52,641 nucleotides of DNA from contig NZ_NEGB01000011.1 of assembly GCF_002135235.1 (NCBI RefSeq), positions 1-52,641 on the forward strand, given 5' to 3'. Each line of letters opens with the position of its first letter. Within the stretch, counting starts at the first letter, position 1. The notes under the pieces were generated by a model. The model was not told where the DNA came from and ran no database searches. It saw nothing but the letters and a program-made list of their open reading frames with translations. The position numbers and the translations under genes are program-made. This DNA is from Acinetobacter silvestris (GTDB lineage: Bacteria; Pseudomonadota; Gammaproteobacteria; Pseudomonadales; Moraxellaceae). Of this stretch, positions 8,922 through 18,279 are shown piece after piece.

Positions 8922-10352
8922 CTAAAGCATTTCGTTCAGATTTTTCATGCGTGGCTTATACATAATATGATACGTTACCGCCAAAATAACCAACCATAGT
9001 GGGCTAATAATTAATGCTTTCAGTGTATCTGGCTCTAAGCTTAAGATCACTAATGTAAACAAGAGGAATGCCAAAACAATGTAGGACATCCATATACCAC
9101 CCGGCATTTTAAATGTTGATTTGGTATGGAGTTCTGGATTCAGCTTTCTATAGCGTAAATAACACACCATAATCAGACTCCAGATACTAATAAACAAAAT
9201 CACACATAAAGAACTGGCCAAAGTAAAAGCTTCTATCGTGTTCGGCACAAAATACTGTAATGCCGCGCCACTCATAATAAAGCCACAAGAAAACAATAAG
9301 CCTTTTGCTGGTACTGCACGTTTAGAAAGCTCTGCTAACTTGGTTGGTGCTTGCCCTTCTTTGGCTAAACCAAACAACATACGACTAGTTGAAAACACAC
9401 CGCTATTCATAGAAGAGAGTACTGAAGACAATACCACTAAGTTCATAATGATGGCTGAAATTGGAATACCTGCGTGTAAGAACAAGGATACAAATGGGCT
9501 TTTATCTGCAGGAATTTCCGTCCATGGCGTTACTGACATCACAATGAACAAGGCAAGAACATAAAATAAGATAATTCGTGTCGGAATTGCATTGACCGCT
9601 TTTGGGAGATTCTTTTCAGGATCTTTGGTTTCAGCAGCCATAGTCCCAATCAATTCAACCCCCACAAAGGCAAATAGCGCGATCTGGAAACCTGCTAAGA
9701 AGCCTTCTCCACCTTTCGGGAACATGCCACCATGAGACCAAACATTGCTAAAACTTGCGATTGAACCACCTGGCGATTGATAGTGAGCGAATACCATAAA
9801 TCCACCAATCAAAATCAAACCAACGATGGCTAGAATTTTAATCAGTGCAAACCAAAATTCAATTTCACCAAATAGTTTAACGGTAAGTAGATTAATCCCT
9901 AAAACAAAGAGCACACAGCCTGCACTAATCAGTGCCTGCCCCATGGGGGTGAACGTCATGTCTGGAGGCAACCAAAAGCCTAAATAGTTGATAATAGCGG
10001 CTAAATCTGCGATACCCACCAAAATCCAGCCTAACCAATATGACCATCCAATATAGTAACCTGCCCCCGGCCCGATTAAATCATGGGCCATATCAATAAA
10101 TGATTTATAGTGCAAATTCGATAATAAGATTTCACCCAAGGCACGCATCAGGAAAAAGAACATACCACCAATAATCATATAAATGATGAGAATTGAAGGT
10201 CCTGCTAGAGAAATGGTTTTTCCAGACCCCATAAAGAGTCCAGTTCCTATCGCACCACCAATGGCAATTAACTGTAAATGACGGTTTGATAATTTTCGCT
10301 GTAGCTCATGGGGCGACGATTGTGCGTCTTCGTGTTGGCTTGAAGTGGTCAT
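8922..10352 (-). CDS. cycA: D-serine/D-alanine/glycine-type amino-acid permease
   Basis: A 476-residue member of the APC-superfamily amino-acid transporters, with twelve predicted membrane segments. The first segment carries the family signature IGGAIGTGLFMGSGKTISLAG, and the loop FVGVELIGTMAAETKDPEKN is the conserved substrate-path block. Similarity points to the CycA/AroP group. The neighbours (ridA, alr, dadA on the same strand) make D-/L-alanine or glycine the likely substrate. AAGGA is 6 nt upstream of the ATG. The 154-nt gap from ridA is structured and may control this gene. A gene for a true aromatic permease cannot be excluded from sequence alone. Confidence 0.85.
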   Translation of the reverse strand: MTTSSQHEDAQSSPHELQRKLSNRHLQLIAIGGAIGTGLFMGSGKTISLAGPSILIIYMIIGGMFFFLMRALGEILLSNLHYKSFIDMAHDLIGPGAGYYIGWSYWLGWILVGIADLAAIINYLGFWLPPDMTFTPMGQALISAGCVLFVLGINLLTVKLFGEIEFWFALIKILAIVGLILIGGFMVFAHYQSPGGSIASFSNVWSHGGMFPKGGEGFLAGFQIALFAFVGVELIGTMAAETKDPEKNLPKAVNAIPTRIILFYVLALFIVMSVTPWTEIPADKSPFVSLFLHAGIPISAIIMNLVVLSSVLSSMNSGVFSTSRMLFGLAKEGQAPTKLAELSKRAVPAKGLLFSCGFIMSGAALQYFVPNTIEAFTLASSLCVILFISIWSLIMVCYLRYRKLNPELHTKSTFKMPGGIWMSYIVLAFLLFTLVILSLEPDTLKALIISPLWLVILAVTYHIMYKPRMKNLNEML

Positions 10353-10381
10353 AAAATATCCTTTTTGACATATCCCTCAAC

Positions 10382-10465
10382 GGGTAAATCATGCTTTTGG
10401 CGTTTGAGCGTTCTACTCAATTTGATTTACCCATCCAAGAATGAAACGAAATGGATGACATTTCA
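10382..10465 (-). promoter_or_regulatory. Structured RNA element between ridA and cycA
   Basis: A perfect 9-bp outer helix (10382-10390 GGGTAAATC with 10424-10432 GATTTACCC) encloses a 5-bp inner hairpin (10404-10408 with 10416-10420). A separate 6-bp hairpin GAAATG/CATTTC lies at 10449-10465. The element ends about 30 nt before the cycA start and has no terminal U-run, so it is not an ordinary terminator. I looked for the conserved glycine-riboswitch segments and did not see them. Function unknown. Confidence 0.45.
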
Positions 10466-10506
10466 GCTTCACTCTAAGTTTTCATTTGTTTCTCAACAAC
10501 ACCACA

Positions 10507-10866
10507 TTACTTTTGTGCTGCTGTTACTGCGATTTCAATCAGCCAATTTGGATTTACTAGATCAGCTTGAATTGTTGCGCGCGAAGGTGCCACACAACCC
10601 TGTAGCCAGTCAATCCAAATTGCATTCACTGCTGAAAAATCAGGTAAATTTTTTAAATAAATCTGCGCAGACAATAATCGGGTCTTGTCTGTATTGGCCA
10701 ATGCGAGCAATTCATCGATGGTCGCCAAGATCTCACGTGTTTGCCCAGCAACATCTGCATCGGTATTTTTAGGTACTTGACCTGACAAATACACCACTTG
10801 ATTAAACACGGTTACAGCACTCATCACTTCGTTGCTGTTGATCTTTTGGATATCATTGTTTGACAT
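10507..10866 (-). CDS. ridA: RidA-family deaminase
   Basis: RidA (YjgF) hydrolyses reactive enamine/imine intermediates such as 2-aminoacrylate released by PLP enzymes. The protein is 119 residues from the ATG at 10866, chosen because AGGA sits 7 nt upstream; an ATG two codons earlier would be too close to it. It has the family's SGQVP motif and the key arginine in PSRATIQADLV. It starts 10 nt after alr, so the two are surely co-transcribed. Within this cluster it probably protects against products of alanine-racemase or serine side reactions. Confidence 0.88.
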   Translation of the reverse strand: MSNNDIQKINSNEVMSAVTVFNQVVYLSGQVPKNTDADVAGQTREILATIDELLALANTDKTRLLSAQIYLKNLPDFSAVNAIWIDWLQGCVAPSRATIQADLVNPNWLIEIAVTAAQK

Positions 10867-10876
10867 GGTCATGTCC

Positions 10877-11977
10877 TTATTCTTGATTGATAAAATTGAC
10901 ACGCGCGGTAACCGCACACATCAGTTCATAGCCAATTGTTCCTGAACTTGCAGCGACTTCATCGATGGGAAGAATCGTTCCATTTGACGATTTCCCCCAA
11001 AGTACAACCTCGCTTCCAATTTCGGCATCTTTAATATTTGAAATATCGACTGCGAGCATATCCATACTGATACGCCCGATAATTTTAGTCCGAATTGAAT
11101 TCACCAGCACAGGTGTTCCTGTCGGTGAAATACGTTGATAGCCATCGGCATAACCGCATGCCACAATACCGATTTTCATCGCTTGCTCGGCAATAAAAGC
11201 AGAACCATAGCCCACACTGTCCTGACTTTGGATATATTGAATGGCAATAATCTCACTACGCAAGCTCATGCTCGGCTGCAAATTCCAATCTTGAATGGTG
11301 TGTGTTGGATAATCTGGGGAGCTACCATAAAGCATAATGCCACTGCGTACAGTGTCTGAATGTAAGGCTGAATGTCTAAGAATCGCAGCACTATTACAAA
11401 TCGTTCTTTCGCCGGGTAAATCGCGAATGGTTTCTTCAAAAATGCTGTATTGATAGTCAATACCAGACTCACCAAAACGATCACTGTCTGCATCCGAAAA
11501 ATGCATCATATGGGTGATGGTTTGAATTTGATCAAGCTGCTTTAATCTTTGCCAAGCAGCTTGATAATGTTCTGGATGGAAGCCTAAACGGTTCATTCCA
11601 CTATTCATTTTTAAATAAACATCAAACTGAGCAGCTTGATGAAATTGCTCAATCCAACCAATCTGATGTTCACTATGAATGGTAAAACTCAAATTTAAAT
11701 CGAGGCAATCCTGTAAATCTTGCGCTGAGAAAATACCTTCCAATAATAAAATGGCACCCGTCCAACCAAGCTCACGTAGTCGTCTAGCTTCTGCAATATC
11801 CAACAATGCAAAACCATCTGCTGTTTTAAATGACGAATAGACATTGTCAATGCCGTGACCATAAGCATTGGCTTTGACTACAGCATAGACTTTGCTATTC
11901 GGCATATGTTGTTTTGCAATACTTAAATTGTGCTGCAAAGCTTCGCTATGAATGATGGCAGTAATTGGACGTGACAT
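10877..11977 (-). CDS. alr: Catabolic alanine racemase
   Basis: A PLP enzyme that interconverts L- and D-alanine. The protein is 366 residues. The PLP lysine is Lys35 in VYAVVKANAYGHG, the catalytic tyrosine is Tyr257 in VGYGSAF, and the C-terminal ISMDMLAVDIS block is present. Being 36 nt downstream of dadA and followed by ridA and cycA, it is the catabolic (DadX-type) racemase, feeding D-alanine to DadA. A separate anabolic racemase may exist elsewhere in the genome. Confidence 0.93.
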   Translation of the reverse strand: MSRPITAIIHSEALQHNLSIAKQHMPNSKVYAVVKANAYGHGIDNVYSSFKTADGFALLDIAEARRLRELGWTGAILLLEGIFSAQDLQDCLDLNLSFTIHSEHQIGWIEQFHQAAQFDVYLKMNSGMNRLGFHPEHYQAAWQRLKQLDQIQTITHMMHFSDADSDRFGESGIDYQYSIFEETIRDLPGERTICNSAAILRHSALHSDTVRSGIMLYGSSPDYPTHTIQDWNLQPSMSLRSEIIAIQYIQSQDSVGYGSAFIAEQAMKIGIVACGYADGYQRISPTGTPVLVNSIRTKIIGRISMDMLAVDISNIKDAEIGSEVVLWGKSSNGTILPIDEVAASSGTIGYELMCAVTARVNFINQE

Positions 11978-12013
11978 TTTATTCTTCCTTGAATAATCAA
12001 ATCTAAATCATAT

Positions 12014-13273
12014 TTAGGCAGCATGTGGATAGCGTTGAATCGACAAGCCATCGGTACTAATATCTGGCTTATGATTCATGACCAAATCACTAATCAACTT
12101 GCCTGAACCACAGGCCATGGTCCAACCTAAAGTGCCATGACCGGTATTCAGGAACAGATTTTTATACGCTGTTGCACCAATAATCGGTGTGCTATCAGGG
12201 GTCATTGGACGTAAACCTGTCCAGAAAGAGGCTTGAGCTAAATCACCACCTGGGAATAAATCTTGTGTCACCATTTCTAAGGTTGCACGGCGGTCTAGGT
12301 TCAAGCCATGATTAAAACCGCTCAATTCAGCCATACCACCGACACGAATACGTTGATCAAAACGCGTAATCGCAATTTTGTACGTTTCATCTAGCACGGT
12401 CGATTGCGGTGCAAAAGCAGGATCAACAATAGGAATCGTCAGTGAATAGCCTTTGACAGGATAAACCGGCAAATTCAAATTGAGGGGTTTAAGAAAATCA
12501 CGTGAATAACTACCAAATGCCAACACATAACGATCCGCAGTCAGGACTTTACCATCAACCACGACACCTTTGATTTCATCGCCTTCAACCACAAGTCTTT
12601 CAACATTTTGGTTAAATTTGAAATCAACGCCTAAACCTTTGGCTAAATTTGCTAAGGCATTGGTGAACATATAGCAGTCACCCGTTTCATCATTCGGCAA
12701 ATGCAAGCCACCAACCAATTTATCTTTAGCATACTCTAAAGCAGGTTCTACTTTGGCAAGTTCATCTTTAAGTAACAGTTCATAATCGACACCGCACTCT
12801 TTCAGCACTTGAATATCACGTTGTACCGCATCAAGTTGAGCTTCATTACGGAATACTTGTAGTGTACCTTTCGAGCGATGTTCGTAACTGATACCCGTTT
12901 CTTTTCTGAGCTCTCTTAAACAATCACGGCTATATTCTGCAACACGAGTCATACGCTCTTTATTAATGGCATAACTATTTGGATTGCAGTTTTTCAGCAT
13001 TTGTGCCATCCAATTCAATTGCCAAATACTGCCATCAATATTAATCGCAAGTGGCGCATGATGTTGGAACATCCATTTTACCGCTTTAAAAGGAATCCCT
13101 GGTGCAGCCCAAGGTGTAGAATATCCTGGTGAGATTTGTCCTGCATTACCAAAACTGGTTTCTTCTGCTGGACCAGATTGGCGATCTAAAACAGTTACGG
13201 TTGCTCCCTGCTGCGCTAGGTAATACGCACTTGCAACACCAATAACACCACTACCTAAGACAATTACACGCAT
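12014..13273 (-). CDS. dadA: D-amino-acid dehydrogenase (D-alanine dehydrogenase), FAD-dependent
   Basis: Oxidises D-alanine to pyruvate and ammonia, passing electrons to the respiratory chain from the inner face of the membrane. The protein is 419 residues. An N-terminal dinucleotide fold has [13 protein letters not shown] (residues 7-19), and the C-terminal FAD contact [15 protein letters not shown] is clear. GGAAG lies just before the ATG. It is the first gene of dadA-alr-ridA-cycA and is divergent, across 138 nt, from an Lrp-type regulator. That is the usual arrangement for alanine-induced dad operons. Confidence 0.95.
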   Translation of the reverse strand: MRVIVLGSGVIGVASAYYLAQQGATVTVLDRQSGPAEETSFGNAGQISPGYSTPWAAPGIPFKAVKWMFQHHAPLAINIDGSIWQLNWMAQMLKNCNPNSYAINKERMTRVAEYSRDCLRELRKETGISYEHRSKGTLQVFRNEAQLDAVQRDIQVLKECGVDYELLLKDELAKVEPALEYAKDKLVGGLHLPNDETGDCYMFTNALANLAKGLGVDFKFNQNVERLVVEGDEIKGVVVDGKVLTADRYVLAFGSYSRDFLKPLNLNLPVYPVKGYSLTIPIVDPAFAPQSTVLDETYKIAITRFDQRIRVGGMAELSGFNHGLNLDRRATLEMVTQDLFPGGDLAQASFWTGLRPMTPDSTPIIGATAYKNLFLNTGHGTLGWTMACGSGKLISDLVMNHKPDISTDGLSIQRYPHAA

Positions 13274-13411
13274 CGCTCTTCCTTTACGTATATTTAGTTT
13301 ATTTAACTAGTATATTTCGCAATAAATAGTTTTTTTCACTGTTTTAAGCATTATAATGTAGTTAAATTAATAAATTTAGTATGAAAACCCCCTAAAAAAA
13401 GGAAAAAACTC

Positions 13412-13876
13412 ATGCGTAAATTAGATCGAATTGATCATCAAATTTTAGAGATCTTGCAACGCGATGGGCGGATTGCCATTAGTGAGTTAGCATCTCGGAT
13501 TAATTTATCAACCACACCCTGCTCTGAACGCGTGAAGCGTTTAGAACGGGATGGGATTATTATGGGCTACTATGCTCGGCTTAATCCTGAGCTGGTCAAT
13601 CGTAGCTTATTGGTCTTTTTAGAAATTAAATTATCGGCTAAATCCGGTGATGTATTTGATCAAGTTGCTCGCGACCTGATCGAGATCCCTGAGGTATTAG
13701 AATGCCATCTAATTTCGGGCGAATTTGATTATCTAGTCAAAGCACGCCTAAAAGAAATGAGTGCTTATCGTCGCTTATTGGGTGATTTACTGAAGAAATT
13801 ACCATCATCCGCATCCTCCCATAGCTATATTGTGATGGAAGAAGTGAAAGAAACTTTATATTTAGATTTGGGATAG
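13412..13876 (+). CDS. Lrp/AsnC-family transcriptional regulator of the dad operon
   Basis: 154 residues. A helix-turn-helix occupies about residues 20-50 (ISELASRINLSTTPCSERVK), followed by the RAM ligand-binding domain (LECHLISGEFDYLVKARL). It reads away from dadA, with the shared 138-nt intergenic region holding a TATAAT-like -10 for this gene and AT-rich sequence suited to Lrp binding. By analogy with Lrp/DadR proteins it probably activates dadA in response to alanine. That role rests on position and family, not on a recognised operator. Confidence 0.9.
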   Translation: MRKLDRIDHQILEILQRDGRIAISELASRINLSTTPCSERVKRLERDGIIMGYYARLNPELVNRSLLVFLEIKLSAKSGDVFDQVARDLIEIPEVLECHLISGEFDYLVKARLKEMSAYRRLLGDLLKKLPSSASSHSYIVMEEVKETLYLDLG

Positions 13877-13911
13877 AGTTTAAGAACATTCTACGATGCC
13901 CCTTAAACTCT
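13875..13911. terminator. Bidirectional hairpin between convergent genes
   Basis: AGAGTTTAAG (13875-13884) and CTTAAACTCT (13902-13911) form a perfect 10-bp stem with a 17-nt loop. It overlaps the stop codon of the Lrp-type gene and faces the HAD gene from the other side. U-runs are short, so termination may be weak. Confidence 0.5.
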
Positions 13912-13980
13912 AATAGTGCTTAAAACTTTTGTGTAAATAGAATTAACTTTTGAAAAAATTGTAGTCTTTCTATTCTCAGA

Positions 13981-14631
13981 TTAATGTTGCAAGTAATTTA
14001 AAAGCTCTGAAAATTGTTGAATCCGAGCTTTGGGTTCGGCTGCATCTAATTCTACTTTTGAACCATAACCATATTCAACCGCAATAGTTTCAATTCCATG
14101 ACGACGAGCACCAAAAATATCGTGCTCACGATCGCCAACCATTAAACATTCAGATGGATTTAACTGTTCCTTTTTAAGGATGTATTCAATCAAATCACCT
14201 TTATTGGTTCGCTCACCGTTTAATTCACTGCCGTATGGATAAATAAAATATTTCAATAAATCAAAATGATCTAAAATTTGTCGTGCGTAAACTTCAGGTT
14301 TAGCGGTTGCTAAAAATAAACGATAACCTTGGTTTTGTAAGGTGGCTAAAGTTTTTGCAACATCATCAAACACATGATTTTCAAACAAACCAGTGACTGC
14401 AAAACGTTCGCGATAGCCCAATAAGGCCTGTTCTGCCAAAACATCAGTGACATTGACCTGAAGTAATTTTGCTAAAGATGCTTTGAGTGGTGGACCAATG
14501 ATCCAGTCAATATTTTCACTTTCAGGAATCGGATGACCAATTTTTGCTAATCCATAACGAGCTGAAGTCGTAATGCCTACTTTGGGATCTGTCAATGTTC
14601 CATCTAAATCAATCAAAATATTCTTAATCAC
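13981..14631 (-). CDS. HAD-superfamily hydrolase, phosphoglycolate phosphatase-like
   Basis: 216 residues. HAD motif I is ILIDLDGTLTDP, motif II is FLATAKP, and motifs III/IV are near GERTNKGDLI and LMVGDREHDIFGA. The cap and core resemble Gph/YfnB-type phosphatases; the substrate is not certain. The open frame extends 60 codons upstream to 14811, but that stretch is antisense to thiD. The GTG at 14631 has GAGGA 7 nt before it and gives the normal N-terminus. It is divergent from thiD across about 100 nt. Confidence 0.82.
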   Translation of the reverse strand: MIKNILIDLDGTLTDPKVGITTSARYGLAKIGHPIPESENIDWIIGPPLKASLAKLLQVNVTDVLAEQALLGYRERFAVTGLFENHVFDDVAKTLATLQNQGYRLFLATAKPEVYARQILDHFDLLKYFIYPYGSELNGERTNKGDLIEYILKKEQLNPSECLMVGDREHDIFGARRHGIETIAVEYGYGSKVELDAAEPKARIQQFSELLNYLQH

Positions 14632-14638
14632 AAACTGA

Positions 14639-15502
<864 letters not shown>

Positions 15503-15523
15503 AGTTTATTAGCCCCTTTCAAC

Positions 15524-15559
15524 TTAAGTTTCATTAATATTTATATTGATGAAACTTAA
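15524..15559. terminator. Bidirectional hairpin after thiD
   Basis: TTAAGTTTCAT (15524-15534) pairs perfectly with ATGAAACTTAA (15549-15559), with a 14-nt AT-rich loop. It lies between the convergent thiD and NERD genes. There is no strong U-run, so termination strength is uncertain. Confidence 0.5.
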
Positions 15560-15586
15560 ACAAGAAAATAATTTAAATCGTGCTTC

Positions 15587-16243
15587 TCAAGATTTTTCTG
15601 CATGTTGCTCTTTTAAATTTTGCACATGTTGTCGATTTGTTTTCCATGATTTCTCTAGAATTTCTTTTTCAATACGAAGCTGAATTCGCTTTAACTTTAA
15701 AGGAGGAATCATTTCATCCTTAAAATTTTTCACATAATCCGTCCACCCAGCACCACGGAAAACATTTACAGGCATTTGTGTTTTAAATTCACAATCCGGC
15801 ATAAATACAATTACAGAATGTATCAGTGCAGGATCAACAATATCACCCAAGACTGCTTCCAAAGCTTTCTGATGTTTATAATTTTGATGCAAAGGATTTT
15901 GAAACTTATATGATTTTTTATAGATTTTTTGTGTCCAGGTTTTCTGACGTTCACCACCAAAAATCCAACCTGTATAGTTTTTGGTTTCAATCACAAAAAT
16001 ACCATAAGGACTTAATAAAATATGATCAATCTGTGTCGTTTTATTTTGCTCATCGGGCAAAGTACAATCATTTAATAAAATATAGTCTTTATCGAGATAA
16101 AGCTTTACATGCGTACTTACCGCTAACTCGCCTATTTTACCTTTCAGGAACGGTTTAAATGCATTAAACACACCAATGGCAATGAATAATAAAATTACCC
16201 ACCATAATTGAGAAAATAAAGGTTCAAAAATTTGTGAAATCAT
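15587..16243 (-). CDS. NERD-domain membrane-anchored protein (nuclease-related)
   Basis: 218 residues. One N-terminal membrane helix (about residues 10-30) precedes a NERD domain: GKIGELAVSTHVK, then QIDHILLSPYGIFVIETKNY with the D-x(n)-E-x-K pattern of PD-(D/E)XK-like nucleases, and a Lys-rich C-terminus. NERD domains are linked to DNA processing, but the substrate of these small membrane-bound versions is not known. No clear ribosome-binding site is seen before the ATG. It stands alone between convergent thiD and co-directional ogt. Confidence 0.8.
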   Translation of the reverse strand: MISQIFEPLFSQLWWVILLFIAIGVFNAFKPFLKGKIGELAVSTHVKLYLDKDYILLNDCTLPDEQNKTTQIDHILLSPYGIFVIETKNYTGWIFGGERQKTWTQKIYKKSYKFQNPLHQNYKHQKALEAVLGDIVDPALIHSVIVFMPDCEFKTQMPVNVFRGAGWTDYVKNFKDEMIPPLKLKRIQLRIEKEILEKSWKTNRQHVQNLKEQHAEKS

Positions 16244-16279
16244 TTTTAAGTTTTAATATTATAAGTACTTACCTATAGT

Positions 16280-16762
16280 TTATTGTAATTGTTCAATTTT
16301 TAAAAGAATTTCCTTGTTATCTAAGCCACCGGCAAAACCCACCAACTTTCCATTTGCACCCACCACTCGATGACACGGCGCAATAATTGAAATCGGATTT
16401 TTACCATTGGCGGCACCCACAGCACGAACGGCTTTGACATTCCCTACTTGCTCTGCAATCTGCTTATAACTACGCGTTTCACCAAAAGGAATCGTCAGCA
16501 GAGCCTGCCAAATTTTCTTTTGAAAATCCGTGCCAGCAAAATCTAAAGGCAAATTAAATTGAGTGCGCTGACCAGCAAAATACTCATTCAACTGCTTTTC
16601 AGTTTCTAACAAAATCGGATGCATTTTATCTTCGACCAATTCAGCCAAACGTACTCGTTTAGGATTTTCATTTTCCCACAGTACCGCCACCAAAGCCTGA
16701 TCTGTGGCAACCAATTTAAGCAAGCCCACAGGAGAAGCCATTTCAATAAATGCCAATTTCAT
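16280..16762 (-). CDS. ogt: Methylated-DNA-protein cysteine methyltransferase
   Basis: A suicide repair protein that takes the methyl group from O6-methylguanine (and O4-methylthymine) onto a cysteine. The protein is 160 residues. The acceptor is Cys130 in IIAPCHRVVG, with the DNA-binding helix AVRAVGAANGKNP before it and GFAGGLDNK after. It lacks an Ada-type N-terminal regulatory domain, so it is the constitutive Ogt type. GGAGAGG lies just before the ATG. Confidence 0.92.
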   Translation of the reverse strand: MKLAFIEMASPVGLLKLVATDQALVAVLWENENPKRVRLAELVEDKMHPILLETEKQLNEYFAGQRTQFNLPLDFAGTDFQKKIWQALLTIPFGETRSYKQIAEQVGNVKAVRAVGAANGKNPISIIAPCHRVVGANGKLVGFAGGLDNKEILLKIEQLQ

Positions 16763-16807
16763 CGACCTCTCCTATAGTTAAATAAAATTAAAATACTTTA
16801 ATCAATA

Positions 16808-17125
16808 TTACGTTGATGACAACTTCATCAATACTAAACCAGCAACAATTAATACAGCAGCTAACATTCGCATTGCTGTTGCAGGTTCACCTAATATCAA
16901 AATCCCAATTAGGAATGAACCGACGGCACCAATTCCCGTCCAAATGGTGTAGGCTGTTCCTAGTGGTAAACTTCGCATTGCATACGCAAGTAAAGCAAAA
17001 CTCAGCACCATAAATACAAGGGTAACAATACTTGGGGTTAACTTACTAAAGCCCTCAGACATTTTCATTGAATATGCCCAAACCACTTCAAATAAACCCG
17101 CCAAAATAAGCATAAACCAAGCCAT
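16808..17125 (-). CDS. gdx: SMR-family guanidinium exporter (Gdx/SugE)
   Basis: A 105-residue, four-helix inner-membrane antiporter of the small multidrug resistance family. The proton/substrate glutamate is Glu13 in AGLFEVVWA, and TAYTIWTGIGAVG is the Gdx-type helix 3. The open frame runs 18 codons further upstream, but that part is the riboswitch. The ATG at 17125 has GGAGG 8 nt before it. The guanidine-II riboswitch directly upstream indicates that the physiological substrate is guanidinium rather than general quaternary cations. Confidence 0.92.
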   Translation of the reverse strand: MAWFMLILAGLFEVVWAYSMKMSEGFSKLTPSIVTLVFMVLSFALLAYAMRSLPLGTAYTIWTGIGAVGSFLIGILILGEPATAMRMLAAVLIVAGLVLMKLSST

Positions 17126-17149
17126 AAAGCCTGCCTCCAGTTGATTAGA

Positions 17150-17215
17150 GTCAGGTCGTCCTGACGAATTTTCTCGCAATTCTTGATTTAAAATATCGAG
17201 GGAGGTCGTTCCTCC
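17150..17215 (-). promoter_or_regulatory. Guanidine-II riboswitch (mini-ykkC)
   Basis: Two hairpins stand in tandem before gdx. The one nearer the gene (17150-17165) reads GTCAGG-ACGA-CCTGAC on the minus strand, a 6-bp stem with the diagnostic ACGR tetraloop. The farther one (17201-17215) reads GGAGG-AACGA-CCTCC, the same loop with one extra A. They are joined by 35 nt. The gdx Shine-Dalgarno GGAGG (17134-17138) is 11 nt after the second hairpin. Guanidine-II RNAs turn on SMR exporters by freeing the ribosome-binding site when guanidinium docks the two loops. The CCTCC arm of the first hairpin could pair with that Shine-Dalgarno. Confidence 0.85.
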
Positions 17216-17370
17216 AAGTCATATTAGAATTATATGAGCTTTTTTTTAGAATTGGCAGCAACACTTACAAATTTTGCTTACTCAAAGCAGGCCACACCTC
17301 CAATCAAGCAAGTTTTAAATAACCATAATGCGACTGAATCACTTCAATCGCATTTTTATACTCATATAAA

Positions 17371-18279
17371 TTAAAATTTAAATCTTAGCCCAGCACCATA
17401 AACCCAACCGCTTTCAGAAAAGGATTCAGCCTGCCAATCCGTGTGTTGATTACCTTTATCATACGCATAGGCGACATCAAGATACGGGATGATCTTCTTA
17501 CTGATTTCATAACGGGTTTCGAGCCCCGCTGTAGCGCCGCTTAAACCTGTTTTTTGTGCATACTTAGAGTCATCATTAAATACAACATCAAGCTCAAGAT
17601 AAGGCTTTACAATCAATTTTTGGGTCAATAAAAGGTCACGTTCTGTTTCCAGACTAAATCCAGCAAAATGATCTTCACCTACATATAAATAAGCATCCGT
17701 TTCGAAAAAATACGGCGCCATGCCATGTAAACCAATTACCCCGTCCAGTTTTGCTGCAGAATCTTGACGATTATGATCTAGTTCAACTTTCTCATAACGA
17801 TAACGCACACCAGCCTGAGCATCCCAAAAATCTAAAATCATTCGACTGTACAAAACTTTGGCATCAAATGCTGCATCTTGAGATTCATGCTTATCTACAT
17901 GCAATTTAATGAAAATTTTATTTTCATCTGTCCCAATACGCGTTTCCAATTTAGATTTTAAAGCACCACCACCATCTTCATCGATCAACCATTTATTATC
18001 CACAGTTGCCACTGCATAAACTTGCGCACCATGTTCTGTACGATGATCATGAGCTTGATGTGATGATTCTGAATCAGACTGTACGGATGCTGGCACCATT
18101 TTACGCATCGAATGATCAGCAGAATCCATGTTGATTACCAACCTATCCGAACTTGCCGTTGTCGATGATGGTGAATCTAGCATCGGCATAGAATGTCCTT
18201 CATGTGCGGCAACCAAACCACTGATCATAAAAATTGAAACGGTCAAAACTGATTTTGAACAAAGATTAATGATGCGCAT
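17371..18279 (-). CDS. copB: Copper-resistance outer-membrane protein CopB
   Basis: 302 residues with a signal peptide ending near GLVAA, then a His/Met/Asp-rich linker (HEGHSMPM, DSADHSMRKM, HQAHDHRTEHG) that could bind copper. A CopB beta-barrel domain follows (about residues 85-302), with VDNKWLIDEDGGG, DAQAGVRYRYE and a C-terminal phenylalanine as expected for an outer-membrane protein. Its start overlaps the copA stop by 14 nt, so the two are translationally linked. Role: copper sequestration or export at the outer membrane together with CopA. Confidence 0.92.
   Translation of the reverse strand: MRIINLCSKSVLTVSIFMISGLVAAHEGHSMPMLDSPSSTTASSDRLVINMDSADHSMRKMVPASVQSDSESSHQAHDHRTEHGAQVYAVATVDNKWLIDEDGGGALKSKLETRIGTDENKIFIKLHVDKHESQDAAFDAKVLYSRMILDFWDAQAGVRYRYEKVELDHNRQDSAAKLDGVIGLHGMAPYFFETDAYLYVGEDHFAGFSLETERDLLLTQKLIVKPYLELDVVFNDDSKYAQKTGLSGATAGLETRYEISKKIIPYLDVAYAYDKGNQHTDWQAESFSESGWVYGAGLRFKF

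Noticed and set aside
10365..10772. 135-codon plus-strand frame across the ridA-cycA gap
   Set aside because: Antisense to ridA and the structured leader; no homologous pattern or ribosome-binding site.
17327..17358. Hairpin after copB
   Set aside because: Has a T-run only on the plus strand, opposite to the copper operon; no plus-strand gene upstream, so I do not call it a terminator.
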